Part shown: piece by piece, positions 34,669 through 44,988 of the stretch
Layout of the letters: every line of letters begins with the position of its first letter
Position numbering within the stretch: the stretch's first letter is position 1
Assembly: GCF_000014045.1 (NCBI RefSeq)
Contig: NC_008209.1
Location: 1,015,001-1,079,000, forward strand
DNA: 64,000 nucleotides
Direction of reading: 5' to 3'
From: Roseobacter denitrificans OCh 114
Lineage (GTDB): Bacteria > Pseudomonadota > Alphaproteobacteria > Rhodobacterales > Rhodobacteraceae
Notes under the pieces: generated by a model
The model's input: only the letters and a program-made list of their open reading frames with translations
Databases searched by the model: none
What the model was told of the DNA's origin: nothing
Program-made: the position numbers and the translations under genes

Positions 34669-35003
34669 AACGTATTCCCTTCTGGAGGTCGGATTTTTCA
34701 TTGTTGAGTTTGTCTCAAATTCGGAAGATGGCTTCAATATGCGGTGTTAAGTAATCCTAAAATACAATTAAAATTCAACTCATACGGGGGTTGCACTTCG
34801 TTTTTCTGAAGTTTCGATGGTAGCGAGGCGATTTGTGCTCGAAAAATTTTTGAGGTGTTGAGGTGTTGAGGTGGTCCAGTCGCGATATCATGGCCGCGTG
34901 CACCAGCTTTAGTCTTGAGATGCTGGGAAACGATTTCAGGTTGTGTGCTGAACAGGTCAACGCAGCCCTTAAACAGGTCATCAAGGCGAAGCACAGGACC
35001 GCA
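34669..35003. other. AT-richer gap upstream of the VPxPA-CTERM gene
   Basis: Only the leader and promoter region of the VPxPA-CTERM gene and the 3' end of the permease operon are expected in these 335 bases. A threefold tandem repeat of GAGGTGTT (34852-34874, last copy partial) is the only visible structure. No gene was found. Confidence 0.4.
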
Positions 35004-36158
35004 TTATCCCCTATAGGGGTCCAGAGAGGCGCGCAGGCCGTCGCCGAGGAAGTTGAACGCCAGCACCACAAAGATGATCGGCAGCATCGGGATGGCAGTC
35101 CATGGGTAGATCTCGATCGACGCGAGGTTTTGCGCGTCATTCAGCATGACACCCCAACTGACCGCAGGCGCGCGCAAGCCCAGCCCCAGAAAGCTGAGCG
35201 CGGTTTCGCCAAGGATCATCGCCGGAATGGAGAGCGTTGCCGAAGCGATCAGATGCGACATGAAGTTCGGCAAGAGATGGCGGCGGATCACGCGCCCCGG
35301 CTTGGCCCCCATCATCTCGGCGGCGCGCACGTATTCCTCTTCACGCAGGGACAGGAATTTGGATCGCACCGCCCGCGCCAGCCCCGGCCAATCCAATATC
35401 CCCAGAATGATCGAGATGATGAAAAAGACCGACACCGGGCTCCAGTTCGACGGAACCGCGGCCGATAGCGCCAGCCACAACGGCAGTTCCGGCAGGGATC
35501 TCAGGATTTCGATCATGCGGTTGATGATCCAATCCGTGCGCCCCCCGAAGTATCCCGCAATCGACCCAAAGAAGATGCCCAGCACAAAGGAAACGGTGAT
35601 CCCGATCAGACCCACGGTCAGGGACAGTTGTGCGCCGTAGAGAATGCGGCTGAACACGTCACGCCCCAACCTGTCCGACCCCCAGAGAAACACGGTCGCC
35701 CCATCGGCTGCGCAAAACAGATGGGTATTGGACGGGATAAAGCCCGCGAGCCTGTATTGCTGTCCTTCACAAAAGAATTCCAGCGGCATGGGTGTGCTGG
35801 TATCGGTTTCATAGGTCCAGCGGTAATTGACCAGATCCGCCGTGGCAGTGATCGGATAGACATAAGGCCCGATGAAGCGCCCGTCGTGCCACAGGTTGAT
35901 GGATTGTGGCGGCGCATAAAGGTAATCCGCGCTGCGCTCATTCGGTGTGTAGGGCGCGATAAAGCCCGCAAAGGGCAGCATCATGTAGCTAAGCAGCAGG
36001 AATATCCCAGATATCAGACCCAGCCTGTGCCGTTTGAATTTGCGCCAAACCAGCACCCAGTTCGGCGCATCCATATCAGAGCGTTCAAGCGCGCTGAGGT
36101 CCACATCATCGGTATAGGGGGCGTCGTCGACATAGCGACCGTCTGGCATTCTTGTCAT
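35004..36158 (-). CDS. Peptide-type ABC transporter permease (YejE/DppC-like)
   Basis: This 384-residue inner-membrane permease has six predicted helices, the first after a cytoplasmic N-terminus of about 40 residues. A large periplasmic loop of about 90 residues between helices 1 and 2 (about 70-155) is typical of YejE. The EAA coupling loop is EYVRAAEMMGAKPGRVIRRH. It pairs with the second permease upstream, which its start overlaps by 4 bases. It is the last gene of the operon. Substrate type is set by the binding protein; the YejE resemblance suggests oligopeptides or a peptide-like compound. Confidence 0.88.
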   Translation of the reverse strand: MTRMPDGRYVDDAPYTDDVDLSALERSDMDAPNWVLVWRKFKRHRLGLISGIFLLLSYMMLPFAGFIAPYTPNERSADYLYAPPQSINLWHDGRFIGPYVYPITATADLVNYRWTYETDTSTPMPLEFFCEGQQYRLAGFIPSNTHLFCAADGATVFLWGSDRLGRDVFSRILYGAQLSLTVGLIGITVSFVLGIFFGSIAGYFGGRTDWIINRMIEILRSLPELPLWLALSAAVPSNWSPVSVFFIISIILGILDWPGLARAVRSKFLSLREEEYVRAAEMMGAKPGRVIRRHLLPNFMSHLIASATLSIPAMILGETALSFLGLGLRAPAVSWGVMLNDAQNLASIEIYPWTAIPMLPIIFVVLAFNFLGDGLRASLDPYRG

Positions 36159-37183
36159 CGCCCGCGCGCCCCGTATCTGATGCGCGGATCCAGCAGCACC
36201 AGCAACAGATCAGACACCATCGTGCCGATCAGGGTCAGCAGGGCCACGAACATCAGGATGAACCCGGCCAGAAACTGATCCTGCGATTTGAGTGCCGTCA
36301 GCAGCGATGGGCCAATCGTTTGCAACCCCAGAACCACAGACACGAGCACAGAGCCTGACACCATCGCAGGCAACAGGTTGCCGATGTCTGCCACGAAAGG
36401 GTTGAACGCCATACGCAGCGGATATTTCGCCAACAGTTTCGAGGGGGCCAGCCCCTTGGCCTTGGCCGTTTCTACATAGGGCTTGCTGAGTTCATCCAGC
36501 ATATTGGCGCGCAGGCGTTGCATCATCGCGGCAGCCCCGGATGTTCCGATCACAAAGGTCGGCACAATCAGATGGATCAGAATGGAATGCACCTTGTCCC
36601 ACGACATCGGCTGCCCCTCGAACCTTGGGTCCATCAGGCCACCAATGGGCAGATCAAAGTACTTGTTGCCGTAGTAAAACAGCATCAGGGCGAGCAAAAA
36701 GTTCGGTGTGGCCAAGCCAAGATACCCGACGAAAGCCGCCGTATAATCGACCCATGTTTCAGAGCGCGCCGCCGCCAGAACCCCCAAGGGCAACGCGACC
36801 ATATAGACAAACAGCACCGCGGCGAGGTTGACCAGTACCGTCAGCCACAGCGCGTCGCCGACGATTTCATCGACGGGGCGGTCAAATTCAAAGGACCAGC
36901 CAAAATTGCCCTGTATCAACCCGTACCAGCCCTGCGGGCCGGGGGCCATGCCAACCCAGATGAGATATTGTTCCCAGATCGGGCGATCCAGCGCATATTC
37001 GGTGCGCAGGAATTCCGCCTTTGCCACACCTTCGGCCTGACCTGTTGCGCGCAACTCGGCAATCTGGTTGCTCAGGTAATCCCCCGGAGGCAGATTGATG
37101 ATCACGAAAATCAGCAGCGACACGACCCAGAGGGTCAGCAGCATCGTGATAAACCGATAGATGGCGTAGCGGAGAAACATCAT
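36155..37183 (-). CDS. Peptide-type ABC transporter permease (YejB/DppB-like)
   Basis: This 342-residue inner-membrane permease starts MMFLRYAIYRFITMLLTLWVVSLLIFVIINLPPGDY, the characteristic DppB/YejB N-terminus, and has an ETAKAKGL coupling loop. The ATG at 37183 was chosen because it overlaps the binding-protein stop by 4 bases; the frame is open for 28 codons further upstream without hydrophobic content. With YejE-like permease and the fused ATPase it forms one importer. The two permeases and the binding protein are translated in a coupled series. Confidence 0.88.
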   Translation of the reverse strand: MMFLRYAIYRFITMLLTLWVVSLLIFVIINLPPGDYLSNQIAELRATGQAEGVAKAEFLRTEYALDRPIWEQYLIWVGMAPGPQGWYGLIQGNFGWSFEFDRPVDEIVGDALWLTVLVNLAAVLFVYMVALPLGVLAAARSETWVDYTAAFVGYLGLATPNFLLALMLFYYGNKYFDLPIGGLMDPRFEGQPMSWDKVHSILIHLIVPTFVIGTSGAAAMMQRLRANMLDELSKPYVETAKAKGLAPSKLLAKYPLRMAFNPFVADIGNLLPAMVSGSVLVSVVLGLQTIGPSLLTALKSQDQFLAGFILMFVALLTLIGTMVSDLLLVLLDPRIRYGARGR

Positions 37184-39105
37184 TGGGTGAACTGCTGAAA
37201 GGCGTCTTCGTAGTAAAATTCGTCTATGCGGTGGATGCCGAAATGCGCCCCCGGATCCCATGCCCATTTGCCTGTTTCCGGCACATTGCGCAGGCGTTCC
37301 GAGACGACAATGGGTTGGGGGGCTTGGGCCAGTATGCCGATCCCGAACTGATTATCCGCGTGGATCGCCAGCATTTCGCGCCAGATTTCCGAGCGCAGAG
37401 CAGGGTCTGTTGTATGGCTCCAGTCGTAGCTAAGCTGCATCAGGCGTTTGGGCGCTGGCATATCGGGTGCTTCGCCGACCTCGCCACCGGTCTGATAATA
37501 CTGCCCCCATTTGGGCCAGGCGAAAAATTCCTGATGTTTGGGCGCAAGATATTCCGGCGGCGTATAGGGTTGCGGCAACCCATTGTCCCAGCCGAACCAG
37601 ACGGCGGCCATGCTCAGGCCTGAATAGACGCGGTTGCGCAGGATGTCGCGATCCAGCGGGCGCATGACCAGTTTGACGCCGATCTCGCGCCATGTGTCGG
37701 TGATGATCGCCAGCGCGTTTTCAACCTCCTTGCGCTCGCCCGCGGTCTCGATCACAAATTCCATCGGGCGTCCGTCGGGCAGCAGGCGGATCCCATCTGC
37801 TGTCCGCTCGGTCAGGCCCATTTCATCCAGCAATGCGTTGGCCTTGGCGGGATAGTAGACAGACCATTTGTACACATTTGCGGTGTCATAAAACGGGCTC
37901 GCGGGCAGGGCGGTCATCCCCCCCTCGGAGGCAAGGCCAAAGTAGAGCGCGCGGTTGATCATGCGCCGGTCAATGCCCATCGACAGCGCGCGTCTGAACC
38001 GCACATCGCGGATGACCTCGCGCCAGACCGGGTCCGCAAAGTTCAGGTTTGGATAAATTGCAATCTGGTTCGCCGTACTGTTCGCCCAAAGCAGCGTTTT
38101 ATATCCCGCGCCATCTACCTCACCCTTCTTCAGGATGGAGATATCGGGGAAATCCAGACCGCGGGCCTGTAAATCGACCTCGCCGGCGTTGGCCTTTGCC
38201 GCGATCAGCCCGCCACCCACGACGGTCATTTTGACAATGTCGATATAGGGCAGTTGCACGCCGCGCTTGTCCACCCGGTGGTAATAGGGGTTGCGCACAA
38301 ACAGCCGCTGGCTGGATTTACCAGCACTGGCGTTGATCCAGGGTTGCAGGGTGGGCAGCGCCGGATTGTCGAACTTGTACATGTTATCAAGCCCGTTGTG
38401 CAGCGCGGCCCAGGTTCTGACCCGCGCCTTCTTGATCTGTTTGCGCAGGTCTTTCTTGTCCACGAAATCGGCGTGAAACTGTTTGAGGTAATGCGCCGGT
38501 CGATAGATCAGGAAGGGGCTTGCCTGCGCAAGAAGCTGCAAGAAACCGGGGTTCGGCGTGGGCCATTCGATGACCACGGTATGCGCATCCGGGAATGTCA
38601 TGCTGGCCAACACACCATCCACAAAGAGGTTTTGCGGCGGACCGGACGGGCTCAATTCCTTGTTCAGGGCAACATGACGCCAGTAGTATTCAAAGTCGGC
38701 AGAGGTGAAAGGTTGGCCATCAGACCACTTGTGTCCCCGGCGCAGGTGCAAGGTGAACTTGCGCCCTTCCTCGACTTCAACATCGCGCAGGATGTCCGGA
38801 TAGATTTCATAGTTGTGATCATATCCGACCAGCCGGGCGTAGCCGTAGACGACCATCTGGCGCACGTCCTTTGAACGCGAGATCAGCGTGCGCAGCGTGC
38901 CCCCCTGTTGCCCATAGGTGCGCCCCTTCGCGGTGAGATCAACGACGAGCGGGTCAACCGGCAAACGTTCGGCAACGGGTGGCATGTTCCCGGCGGACAC
39001 TTCCTGCGCCCAGAAACTGCTTTCCTGAAGAGCCGCCGGTGTCTGCGCCAGAGCGGGCTGATGCAGGCAAATGATCACGATAAGGGCAGACAGAAATCTA
39101 TACAT
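37180..39105 (-). CDS. Family 5 extracellular solute-binding protein
   Basis: This 641-residue exported binding protein has a signal peptide of about 20 residues (cut near ALA-Q). The large family 5 fold is recognised from LHLRRGHKWSDGQPFTSADFEYYW, DVRFRRALSMGIDRRMIN and a C-terminal PEYLAPK region. Proteins of this size and YejA-like type bind oligopeptides or peptide-like solutes. It lies between the ATPase gene (8-base overlap) and the permease gene (4-base overlap). The exact ligand cannot be read from sequence. No lipobox is present, so it is a free periplasmic protein. Confidence 0.9.
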   Translation of the reverse strand: MYRFLSALIVIICLHQPALAQTPAALQESSFWAQEVSAGNMPPVAERLPVDPLVVDLTAKGRTYGQQGGTLRTLISRSKDVRQMVVYGYARLVGYDHNYEIYPDILRDVEVEEGRKFTLHLRRGHKWSDGQPFTSADFEYYWRHVALNKELSPSGPPQNLFVDGVLASMTFPDAHTVVIEWPTPNPGFLQLLAQASPFLIYRPAHYLKQFHADFVDKKDLRKQIKKARVRTWAALHNGLDNMYKFDNPALPTLQPWINASAGKSSQRLFVRNPYYHRVDKRGVQLPYIDIVKMTVVGGGLIAAKANAGEVDLQARGLDFPDISILKKGEVDGAGYKTLLWANSTANQIAIYPNLNFADPVWREVIRDVRFRRALSMGIDRRMINRALYFGLASEGGMTALPASPFYDTANVYKWSVYYPAKANALLDEMGLTERTADGIRLLPDGRPMEFVIETAGERKEVENALAIITDTWREIGVKLVMRPLDRDILRNRVYSGLSMAAVWFGWDNGLPQPYTPPEYLAPKHQEFFAWPKWGQYYQTGGEVGEAPDMPAPKRLMQLSYDWSHTTDPALRSEIWREMLAIHADNQFGIGILAQAPQPIVVSERLRNVPETGKWAWDPGAHFGIHRIDEFYYEDAFQQFTQ

Positions 39106-40873
39106 GACAACGTACCTTATGACCGGGTGCGAGTTCAGTTAACGCCGGGGCCGCGACCCCCTCAAAGCGGAATTCATCGGGCCAGCTGGCTGGTGAGCCC
39201 GCACCCTGCGATACCAGATTAAGGTCAATGGGACGGTTCACATCGGGCGTCGGCTGGGCCGCGATCAAAGCCCGCGTATAGGGGTGGCGCGGGTTGTAAA
39301 AGAGCATGTCGGGGGCGGCCTGTTCGACCACAACACCCTGACGCATGACCGCGACCTCATCGGCGATGCGCGCGACAACGGCCAGATCGTGACTGATGAA
39401 CAGATAGCTCAGACCCATACGGTCGCGAATGTCCTCCAGCAGGGTCAGGATCTGTTCCTGGACCGAGACATCGAGCGCCGAGGTCGGCTCATCACACACC
39501 AGTAACACCGGGTCCAGCGTCAGCGCCCGCGCGATCGACAGCCTCTGCCGCTGCCCCCCGGAAAAGGCATGCGGAAAGCGCACCAGCATGGATGGATCAA
39601 GCCCCACCCAGCGCAGCATTTCTGCCGCCTTGTCGCGCCGCTCAGCCTTGGTGCCGATCCGGTGAATTTCCATCGGCTCCGTCATCGTTTGCGATATCCG
39701 CATGCGCGGCGACAGCGACGAATAAGGGTCCTGAAAGACCATCTGCGCCTGTTTCTGGAATCTGACCCGCTCCGCAGGCGTCATCGCGTGAATTTTCAGC
39801 GGCTCCGCGTTTGCCTCGGCGCGAAACAGGACGTGGCCGCCTTCATCTGGTGCTTCGGCCCCAAGGGCGATGCGGGCGCAGGTTGTCTTGCCCGACCCGC
39901 TTTCCCCGACAACAGCGAGGGTTTTGCCACGTTCCAGTGTCAGGTTAACCTGGTGGCAGGCGGTAATACTTTGCGGCGCACGCCAGCCGCCCGCGCGCAT
40001 CGTATAGGTCTTGCAGACGCTGCGCAGTTCGAGGATGTGATCTGCGCTTTTGGTGCGTTCAACCGGATGTGCAACCTGCGGGATGGAGGGCGCGGCGGCG
40101 AAGAGTTTTTTCGTGTACCCATGTGCAGGAGCGCCCAGAACCGCCGCCGCGGGGCCACTTTCCATGATCCGGCCCTTGTTCATGACCACAACGGATTCAG
40201 CCATATTTGCCACGACACCCAAATCATGCGTGACCAGTATCACGGCCATGCCGGTGTCGCGTTGCAAATCATTGATCAGCCCCAAGACCTGTGCCTGTGT
40301 GGTCACATCAAGGGCCGTTGTTGGCTCGTCCGCGATCAACAGCTCAGGCTTGGCGACCATGGCCATCGCAATCATGGCGCGCTGGCGCATCCCGCCGGAC
40401 ATCTCGAACGGATAGGATTTCCAGACCCGCGCCGGGTCGGGAAAACCAACACGTTCGAATGTTTCCAACACTGATTTCTTCGCCTCCGCGCGGCTCAGGT
40501 TGCGGTGCAGCGTCAAGACTTCGGCGACCTGATCGCCCAGCCGGTGCAGCGGCGAGAGGGAGCGCATCGGCTCCTGAAAAATCATCGAAATCTGATCACC
40601 GCGAATGGCCCGCATGGCGCGTTCCTTGATCGCCAGCAGGTCAACGGTCGGCCCGCTCGCGGATGCAAAATTGATCGTGCCGCTGCGAATTTGTGCCGCC
40701 TCGGGCAGAATGCGCAGCACGGAGCGACAGGAAATGGTTTTGCCGGACCCGCTTTCTCCGACAAGTGCGAGCGTTTCACCGGGCATGACACTGAAACTCA
40801 CGTCCCGCACGACCGGGTCGGCAGTACCAAAACCGATGCTCAGGTTGCATACATCCAGCAGTGGTGTCGTCAT
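39098..40873 (-). CDS. Fused double ATPase of the peptide-type importer (DppD-DppF-like)
   Basis: This 591-residue protein contains two complete ABC ATPase domains. The first (about 1-270) has Walker A GESGSGKT, signature MSGGMRQR and Walker B LLIADEPTTALD. The second (about 290-560) has GESGSGKT, FSGGQRQR and LLVCDEPTSALD. The oligopeptide-type C-terminal extension follows the first domain (APAHGYTKKLFAAAP) and the second (NPRHPYTRALIAAQP). The fusion of DppD- and DppF-like halves is typical for YejF. It is the first gene of the operon; the next gene begins within its last 8 bases. The divergent gap of 170 bases to the right holds its promoter. Confidence 0.92.
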   Translation of the reverse strand: MTTPLLDVCNLSIGFGTADPVVRDVSFSVMPGETLALVGESGSGKTISCRSVLRILPEAAQIRSGTINFASASGPTVDLLAIKERAMRAIRGDQISMIFQEPMRSLSPLHRLGDQVAEVLTLHRNLSRAEAKKSVLETFERVGFPDPARVWKSYPFEMSGGMRQRAMIAMAMVAKPELLIADEPTTALDVTTQAQVLGLINDLQRDTGMAVILVTHDLGVVANMAESVVVMNKGRIMESGPAAAVLGAPAHGYTKKLFAAAPSIPQVAHPVERTKSADHILELRSVCKTYTMRAGGWRAPQSITACHQVNLTLERGKTLAVVGESGSGKTTCARIALGAEAPDEGGHVLFRAEANAEPLKIHAMTPAERVRFQKQAQMVFQDPYSSLSPRMRISQTMTEPMEIHRIGTKAERRDKAAEMLRWVGLDPSMLVRFPHAFSGGQRQRLSIARALTLDPVLLVCDEPTSALDVSVQEQILTLLEDIRDRMGLSYLFISHDLAVVARIADEVAVMRQGVVVEQAAPDMLFYNPRHPYTRALIAAQPTPDVNRPIDLNLVSQGAGSPASWPDEFRFEGVAAPALTELAPGHKVRCHV

Positions 40874-41043
40874 CGAGGGGCCACTTCTTCTATCTCTTCC
40901 AGCATGGCGGCGACGGGGTTAACGGTATCAGTCAACGCGATTTCTTTCCTCAGGTCCAGCGTTGAACGGAGAGTTGCGCTTTGTGCTACCAATTTTTGAC
41001 AAAAGCAGGCATTGGGAGCGCGAGTTTTGCAAAGGATGACGAG

Positions 41044-41529
41044 ATGAGCCGACTTGATTTATTCATTGCTCGCATGGTGTCACAACGGGCCTGCCTGAAC
41101 CATGCCGCTCAGCTTACGGCGGATATCTCGGGGCCGGTTTTCGAGCTTGGTCTGGGCAATGGGCGCACCTATCATCACATGTGCGAGATCATGCCAGAGC
41201 AAGACATCTATGTTTTTGAGCGCGCGATTGCCTCTCATCCCGACAGCACGCCGCCGGACGATCGGGTTCTTTTGGGGGATGTCTTTGAAACGCTGCCGCT
41301 GGCCCTGACGCGCTTTGGCGCAACGGCACGGCTTATTCATGCAGACCTTGGCGGGCACAACGCGCAGAAAAACGATGAATTTGCGCGCCGGGTGTCCCCG
41401 TTGATTGAACCCTTGCTGGCCGACGGGGGGCTGATGGTGTCAAGTGACCGGATGTATTTTGAGACCTTGACGCAGATCGCGCTGCCGCAAGACGCCATCG
41501 AGGGGCGGTGTTTCATTTACCGGCGCTGA
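41044..41529 (+). CDS. SAM-dependent methyltransferase-like protein (stand-alone paralogue)
   Basis: This 161-residue protein starts MSRLDLFIARMVSQRACLNHAA and carries the SAM loop VFELGLGNGRTYHHMCE, the same arrangement as the methyltransferase that ends the glycan operon at 24587-25066. The ATG at 41044 follows AAAGGATGACGAG; an open frame to 40981 lacks a ribosome binding site. No acceptor-binding domain is visible. It is monocistronic between the importer operon and rpe. The two proteins are probably paralogues of one roseobacter family with unknown target. Confidence 0.8.
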   Translation: MSRLDLFIARMVSQRACLNHAAQLTADISGPVFELGLGNGRTYHHMCEIMPEQDIYVFERAIASHPDSTPPDDRVLLGDVFETLPLALTRFGATARLIHADLGGHNAQKNDEFARRVSPLIEPLLADGGLMVSSDRMYFETLTQIALPQDAIEGRCFIYRR

Positions 41530-41550
41530 TATCGCGATCAGGGCGGTGTG

Positions 41551-42243
41551 TCAGACGGTTGTCGACAAAACCGCGTCGCGTATGGCCTTGATGTTCGCCC
41601 CGTAAGGCGCGGGGTTGCTGACGGACCCGCCGCGAAAGACGGCCGATCCCGCGACCAGTACATCCGCGCCCGCCGCCGCCACCAAGGGCGCGGTGGTGGG
41701 ATCAACACCGCCGTCGATTTCGATATGGATGGGCCTGTCGCCGATCATCGCACGCAGTTGGCGCACCTTTTCAACCTGACTGTGGATGAATTTCTGCCCG
41801 CCAAAACCGGGGTTTACCGTCATGACACAGACCAGATCGACCATATCCAGCAGATATTCGACCGAAGAGGCAGGGGTGCCGGGGTTCAGCGCAACGCCGG
41901 CCTTTGCGCCAGCTGCGCGGATGGCCTGCATGGTGCGGTGGATATGCGGGCCCGCTTCGACATGGGCGGTGATGACATCGGCTCCCGCCTTGGCAAAGGC
42001 ATCAATATAAGGATCGACGGGTGCGATCATCAGGTGCACGTCCATGACGGTCTTGATATGCGGGCGGATCGCAGCGCAGGTCGAGGGGCCAAAGGTGATG
42101 TTGGGTACGAAATGCCCATCCATCACATCCACATGCACCCAATCCGCGCCTTGCGCCTCTATGGCTTCGCATTCCGCGCCAAAGTTCGCGAAATCGGCAG
42201 AGAGGATCGACGGCGCGATTTTGAATGAGCGGTTGAGTGCCAT
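41551..42243 (-). CDS. rpe: Ribulose-phosphate 3-epimerase
   Basis: This 230-residue TIM-barrel metalloenzyme interconverts D-ribulose 5-phosphate and D-xylulose 5-phosphate in the pentose phosphate and Calvin pathways. Metal-binding and catalytic motifs are present: [12 protein letters not shown] (S and D), [14 protein letters not shown] (HVD), DVHLMI and [12 protein letters not shown]. The glycine-rich phosphate site near the C-terminus ([11 protein letters not shown]) is intact. The start is the ATG at 42243 with AAGGT a few bases upstream. It is an independent gene between a methyltransferase and an acyl-CoA ligase. Confidence 0.96.
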   Translation of the reverse strand: MALNRSFKIAPSILSADFANFGAECEAIEAQGADWVHVDVMDGHFVPNITFGPSTCAAIRPHIKTVMDVHLMIAPVDPYIDAFAKAGADVITAHVEAGPHIHRTMQAIRAAGAKAGVALNPGTPASSVEYLLDMVDLVCVMTVNPGFGGQKFIHSQVEKVRQLRAMIGDRPIHIEIDGGVDPTTAPLVAAAGADVLVAGSAVFRGGSVSNPAPYGANIKAIRDAVLSTTV

Positions 42244-42381
42244 TGGACGAACCTTTCGGGAGACGTTTTATCATTCCGCCTATATCGGTCCGGGCGCCCT
42301 TTGTCCAAGGGTGTGGCCGATGAATTTTATACGACACAGGTTACCTGTGGGACGCAGCGGGCACGGGCGCGTACCTCGCCG

Positions 42382-44109
42382 TCAACCCCGCCCAAGCTCT
42401 TTGACCATCCGGTCGCGCATTACGAATTTCTGCGGTTTTCCGGTCACGGTCATGGGCAACTCATCCTTGAAGGAAACATAGGCAGGGACCTTGAAATGCG
42501 CGATGGCGCTGCGGCAAAAATCCTGCACATCGGTTTCGGTCAGGTCACTGCCCGCGCGGGCCACGATCCACGCGCAGACCGCTTCGCCCAGTTTGTGGTC
42601 GGGAATGCCAAAGACCTGCGCCTGCAGGATGTCAGGGTGGGTATAGAGGAACTCTTCGATCTCGCGCGGATATATGTTTTCGCCACCGCGCAGGATCATA
42701 TCCTTGAGCCTTCCTGTGATGGTGCAAAACCCATCCGCATCCAGACGCGCCAGATCGCCGGTGTGCATCCATCCCTGCGCGTCAATGCTGGCGGCGGTTT
42801 GTGCGTCGTCCTCCCAATATCCTAGCATCACGGAATAGCCGCGTGTCAGCAGTTCGCCCTGTTCACCTGTTTTGACGGTGTTGCCCGTGGCATCGACGAT
42901 TTTCACCTCCACATGCGGGTGGATGCGACCGACGGAGGACACGCGTTTTTCCAGTGGGTCATCCACGTTGCTTTGGAAAGACACAGGTGAGGTTTCCGTC
43001 ATACCGTAGGCGATTGTGACGCCGTGCATGTGCATGCGCGCCTGAACCTGCCGCATGACTTCAATCGGGCAGGGTGCCCCTGCCATGATCCCGGTGCGCA
43101 GGCTGGACAGATCAAAGGCGTCAAAATCCGCAAGTTCCAAGGCGTTCACGAACATCGTGGGCACGCCGTAAAGGGCCGTACATTTTTCCCGTGTGACGGC
43201 TTCAAGGGTGGTGCGCGCATCGAACCCTTCGCCGGGAATGACCATCGTGGCCCCTTTGGACACGCAGCCCAACGTGCCCATGACCATGCCAAAGCAGTGA
43301 TAAAACGGCACCGGGATGCACAGTCGGTCCGCTTCGGTAAACTGCATCGTTTGCGTCACGAAATGCGCATTATTGACGATGTTGTGGTGCGTCAGGCACG
43401 CGCCTTTCGGGCTGCCCGTGGTGCCGGAGGTGAATTGTATATTGATTGCGTCTTGGGGGGATAAGTCGTTGGAAATCTGATCCAGTGTTTCGACCGAAAC
43501 CCCACTGCCCGCTGCACAAAGCGCGTCAAACCCGGTGGTTCCCGCCGGTGGTGCGTCGCCGGTCACGATCACATGGCGCAGCATGGGCACGCGGGCGGCT
43601 TGGCACGCGCCGGGTGTGGCGTTTGCCAGTTCCGGCATCAGTTCCGTCAGCATCGCAACGTAGTCTGATGATTTGTGCCGCGGTGCCATGACCAGCGCTG
43701 CGCAGCCCACCTTGTTGAGCGCGTATTCCAGTTCGGACAGACGATAGGCGGGGTTGATACATACCAATATCGCGCCGATCCGGGCCGTGGCGAATTGTGT
43801 CAGCAGCCATTCTGCACAATTGGGCGCCCAGATGCCGACGCGGTCCCCTTTTTCGATGCCAAGCGTCAGCAAACCTGCCGCAAGCCGGTCCACCTCGCGC
43901 TCAAAATCGCGATAGGTCCAGCGGATGGCCTGCCGGGTGAAAACCGCGGCGGGGTGATCCGGCAGACGTGCTGCCGTTTGCGCCAGAAGCTGCGGGATCG
44001 TCACGTTCCACAATGGATCCGCCGTCGACCCGCAGACATGAGAGAGGTTGTTTTGTGGCTGCCGACCCAATGCGCTCACGGCTGTGATCCCCTTGCTGAT
44101 TTGCCTCAA
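42382..44109 (-). CDS. AMP-binding acyl-CoA ligase
   Basis: This 575-residue adenylate-forming enzyme has P-loop [11 protein letters not shown] near residues 228-238, the YGMTETSP motif, the [12 protein letters not shown] hinge, [13 protein letters not shown] and the catalytic lysine region TVTGKPQKF. It would activate a carboxylate with ATP and attach it to CoA. The N-terminal [10 protein letters not shown] and general layout resemble medium- or short-chain acyl-CoA ligases of roseobacters; the DMSP-pathway ligase DmdB belongs to the same superfamily, but the substrate is not determinable here. It is followed on the same strand by rpe after 138 bases, and preceded by the TSUP exporter gene. 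Confidence 0.88.
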   Translation of the reverse strand: MRQISKGITAVSALGRQPQNNLSHVCGSTADPLWNVTIPQLLAQTAARLPDHPAAVFTRQAIRWTYRDFEREVDRLAAGLLTLGIEKGDRVGIWAPNCAEWLLTQFATARIGAILVCINPAYRLSELEYALNKVGCAALVMAPRHKSSDYVAMLTELMPELANATPGACQAARVPMLRHVIVTGDAPPAGTTGFDALCAAGSGVSVETLDQISNDLSPQDAINIQFTSGTTGSPKGACLTHHNIVNNAHFVTQTMQFTEADRLCIPVPFYHCFGMVMGTLGCVSKGATMVIPGEGFDARTTLEAVTREKCTALYGVPTMFVNALELADFDAFDLSSLRTGIMAGAPCPIEVMRQVQARMHMHGVTIAYGMTETSPVSFQSNVDDPLEKRVSSVGRIHPHVEVKIVDATGNTVKTGEQGELLTRGYSVMLGYWEDDAQTAASIDAQGWMHTGDLARLDADGFCTITGRLKDMILRGGENIYPREIEEFLYTHPDILQAQVFGIPDHKLGEAVCAWIVARAGSDLTETDVQDFCRSAIAHFKVPAYVSFKDELPMTVTGKPQKFVMRDRMVKELGRG

Positions 44110-44171
44110 GGCTAGCGCAGAGGCGCGGAGCAGGCGAGTGGTACTATGACGAATTTACAACTTGATCGCCA

Positions 44172-44921
44172 TTAGACGTACCAGATTGCCCGGCGGATCA
44201 GGTTCAGACCCAGAAAGAAGAACAGGATCAGGATGGCGTTGCGAAAGGCTTCGATGGACATCTTGCGGCGCAGAATTTCCCCGGCGGTAAAGCCAATCAG
44301 GGTCGGCAGCAGCATGGAAAATGAGATCGCGGCAAGTTCACCAGATAAAAACCCGACCTGCGCGTAAGTCACCACAAGCGGGAGTGACCCGACCGAGATC
44401 ATAAACCCAGTGGCGCGAATGAACTCATCCTTATCGACGCCTTTGGTGTGCAGGTACATCGCCATCGGCGGCCCCCACGCGGCGGTCATGCCGCCCACCA
44501 CTCCGGCCACAAGCGCAAAGAAGATTTGCGCAGCAGTGTCATAGCGGTCGGCGAGGGGCGGCAGCAGTTTGCGCCAACTGACCGCGACAAAGATCAGCAC
44601 CACAATGCCAAGAATAGCGAGCAGCGCGCGGTCTGATGTGGTTTGCGTCATGATGGCCGTTGTCCCGACGCCCAGAAACAGAACGGCGGCAAAAAGCCAG
44701 TATCGGCGTGCTGTTCGTTTCAGCAATCCACCGCGCAGCATCTGCCACAGATTCGAGCCCAGCATCGGGAAAAGCACCAGCGCGATTGCCGTGCGCGGGT
44801 CCAGAAAAAGCGTCATGAACGCAATGGCCGCCGTCGGCAGGCCGATGCCGGTGACCCCTTTGATTGCGCCGGACACCAGAAAGGCAAAGCCCGCGATCAC
44901 GATGAGCATTGTCAGGTCCAT
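44172..44921 (-). CDS. TSUP (TauE/SafE) family anion exporter
   Basis: This 249-residue inner-membrane protein has about eight helices. The TSUP duplicated motif is visible in its first half (FLVSGAIKGVTGIGLPT) and second half (AGVVGGMTAAWGPPMAMYL). Members export sulfite or other small organic sulfonates and carboxylates produced during catabolism. It precedes the acyl-CoA ligase gene on the same strand, 62 bases upstream, but no direct pathway partner is evident. The substrate is not determinable from sequence. Confidence 0.87.
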   Translation of the reverse strand: MDLTMLIVIAGFAFLVSGAIKGVTGIGLPTAAIAFMTLFLDPRTAIALVLFPMLGSNLWQMLRGGLLKRTARRYWLFAAVLFLGVGTTAIMTQTTSDRALLAILGIVVLIFVAVSWRKLLPPLADRYDTAAQIFFALVAGVVGGMTAAWGPPMAMYLHTKGVDKDEFIRATGFMISVGSLPLVVTYAQVGFLSGELAAISFSMLLPTLIGFTAGEILRRKMSIEAFRNAILILFFFLGLNLIRRAIWYV

Positions 44922-44988
44922 CGTTTACCCGTTCCACGCCGGGCAGCGGCTCGCAACACTGCTTGGTGCGCGCAAGGATGTCAGGAAG

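Noticed and set aside
34852..34874. GAGGTGTT tandem repeat as a regulatory or CRISPR-like array
   Set aside because: Only two full copies and one partial copy of 8 bases, no spacers; probably replication slippage.
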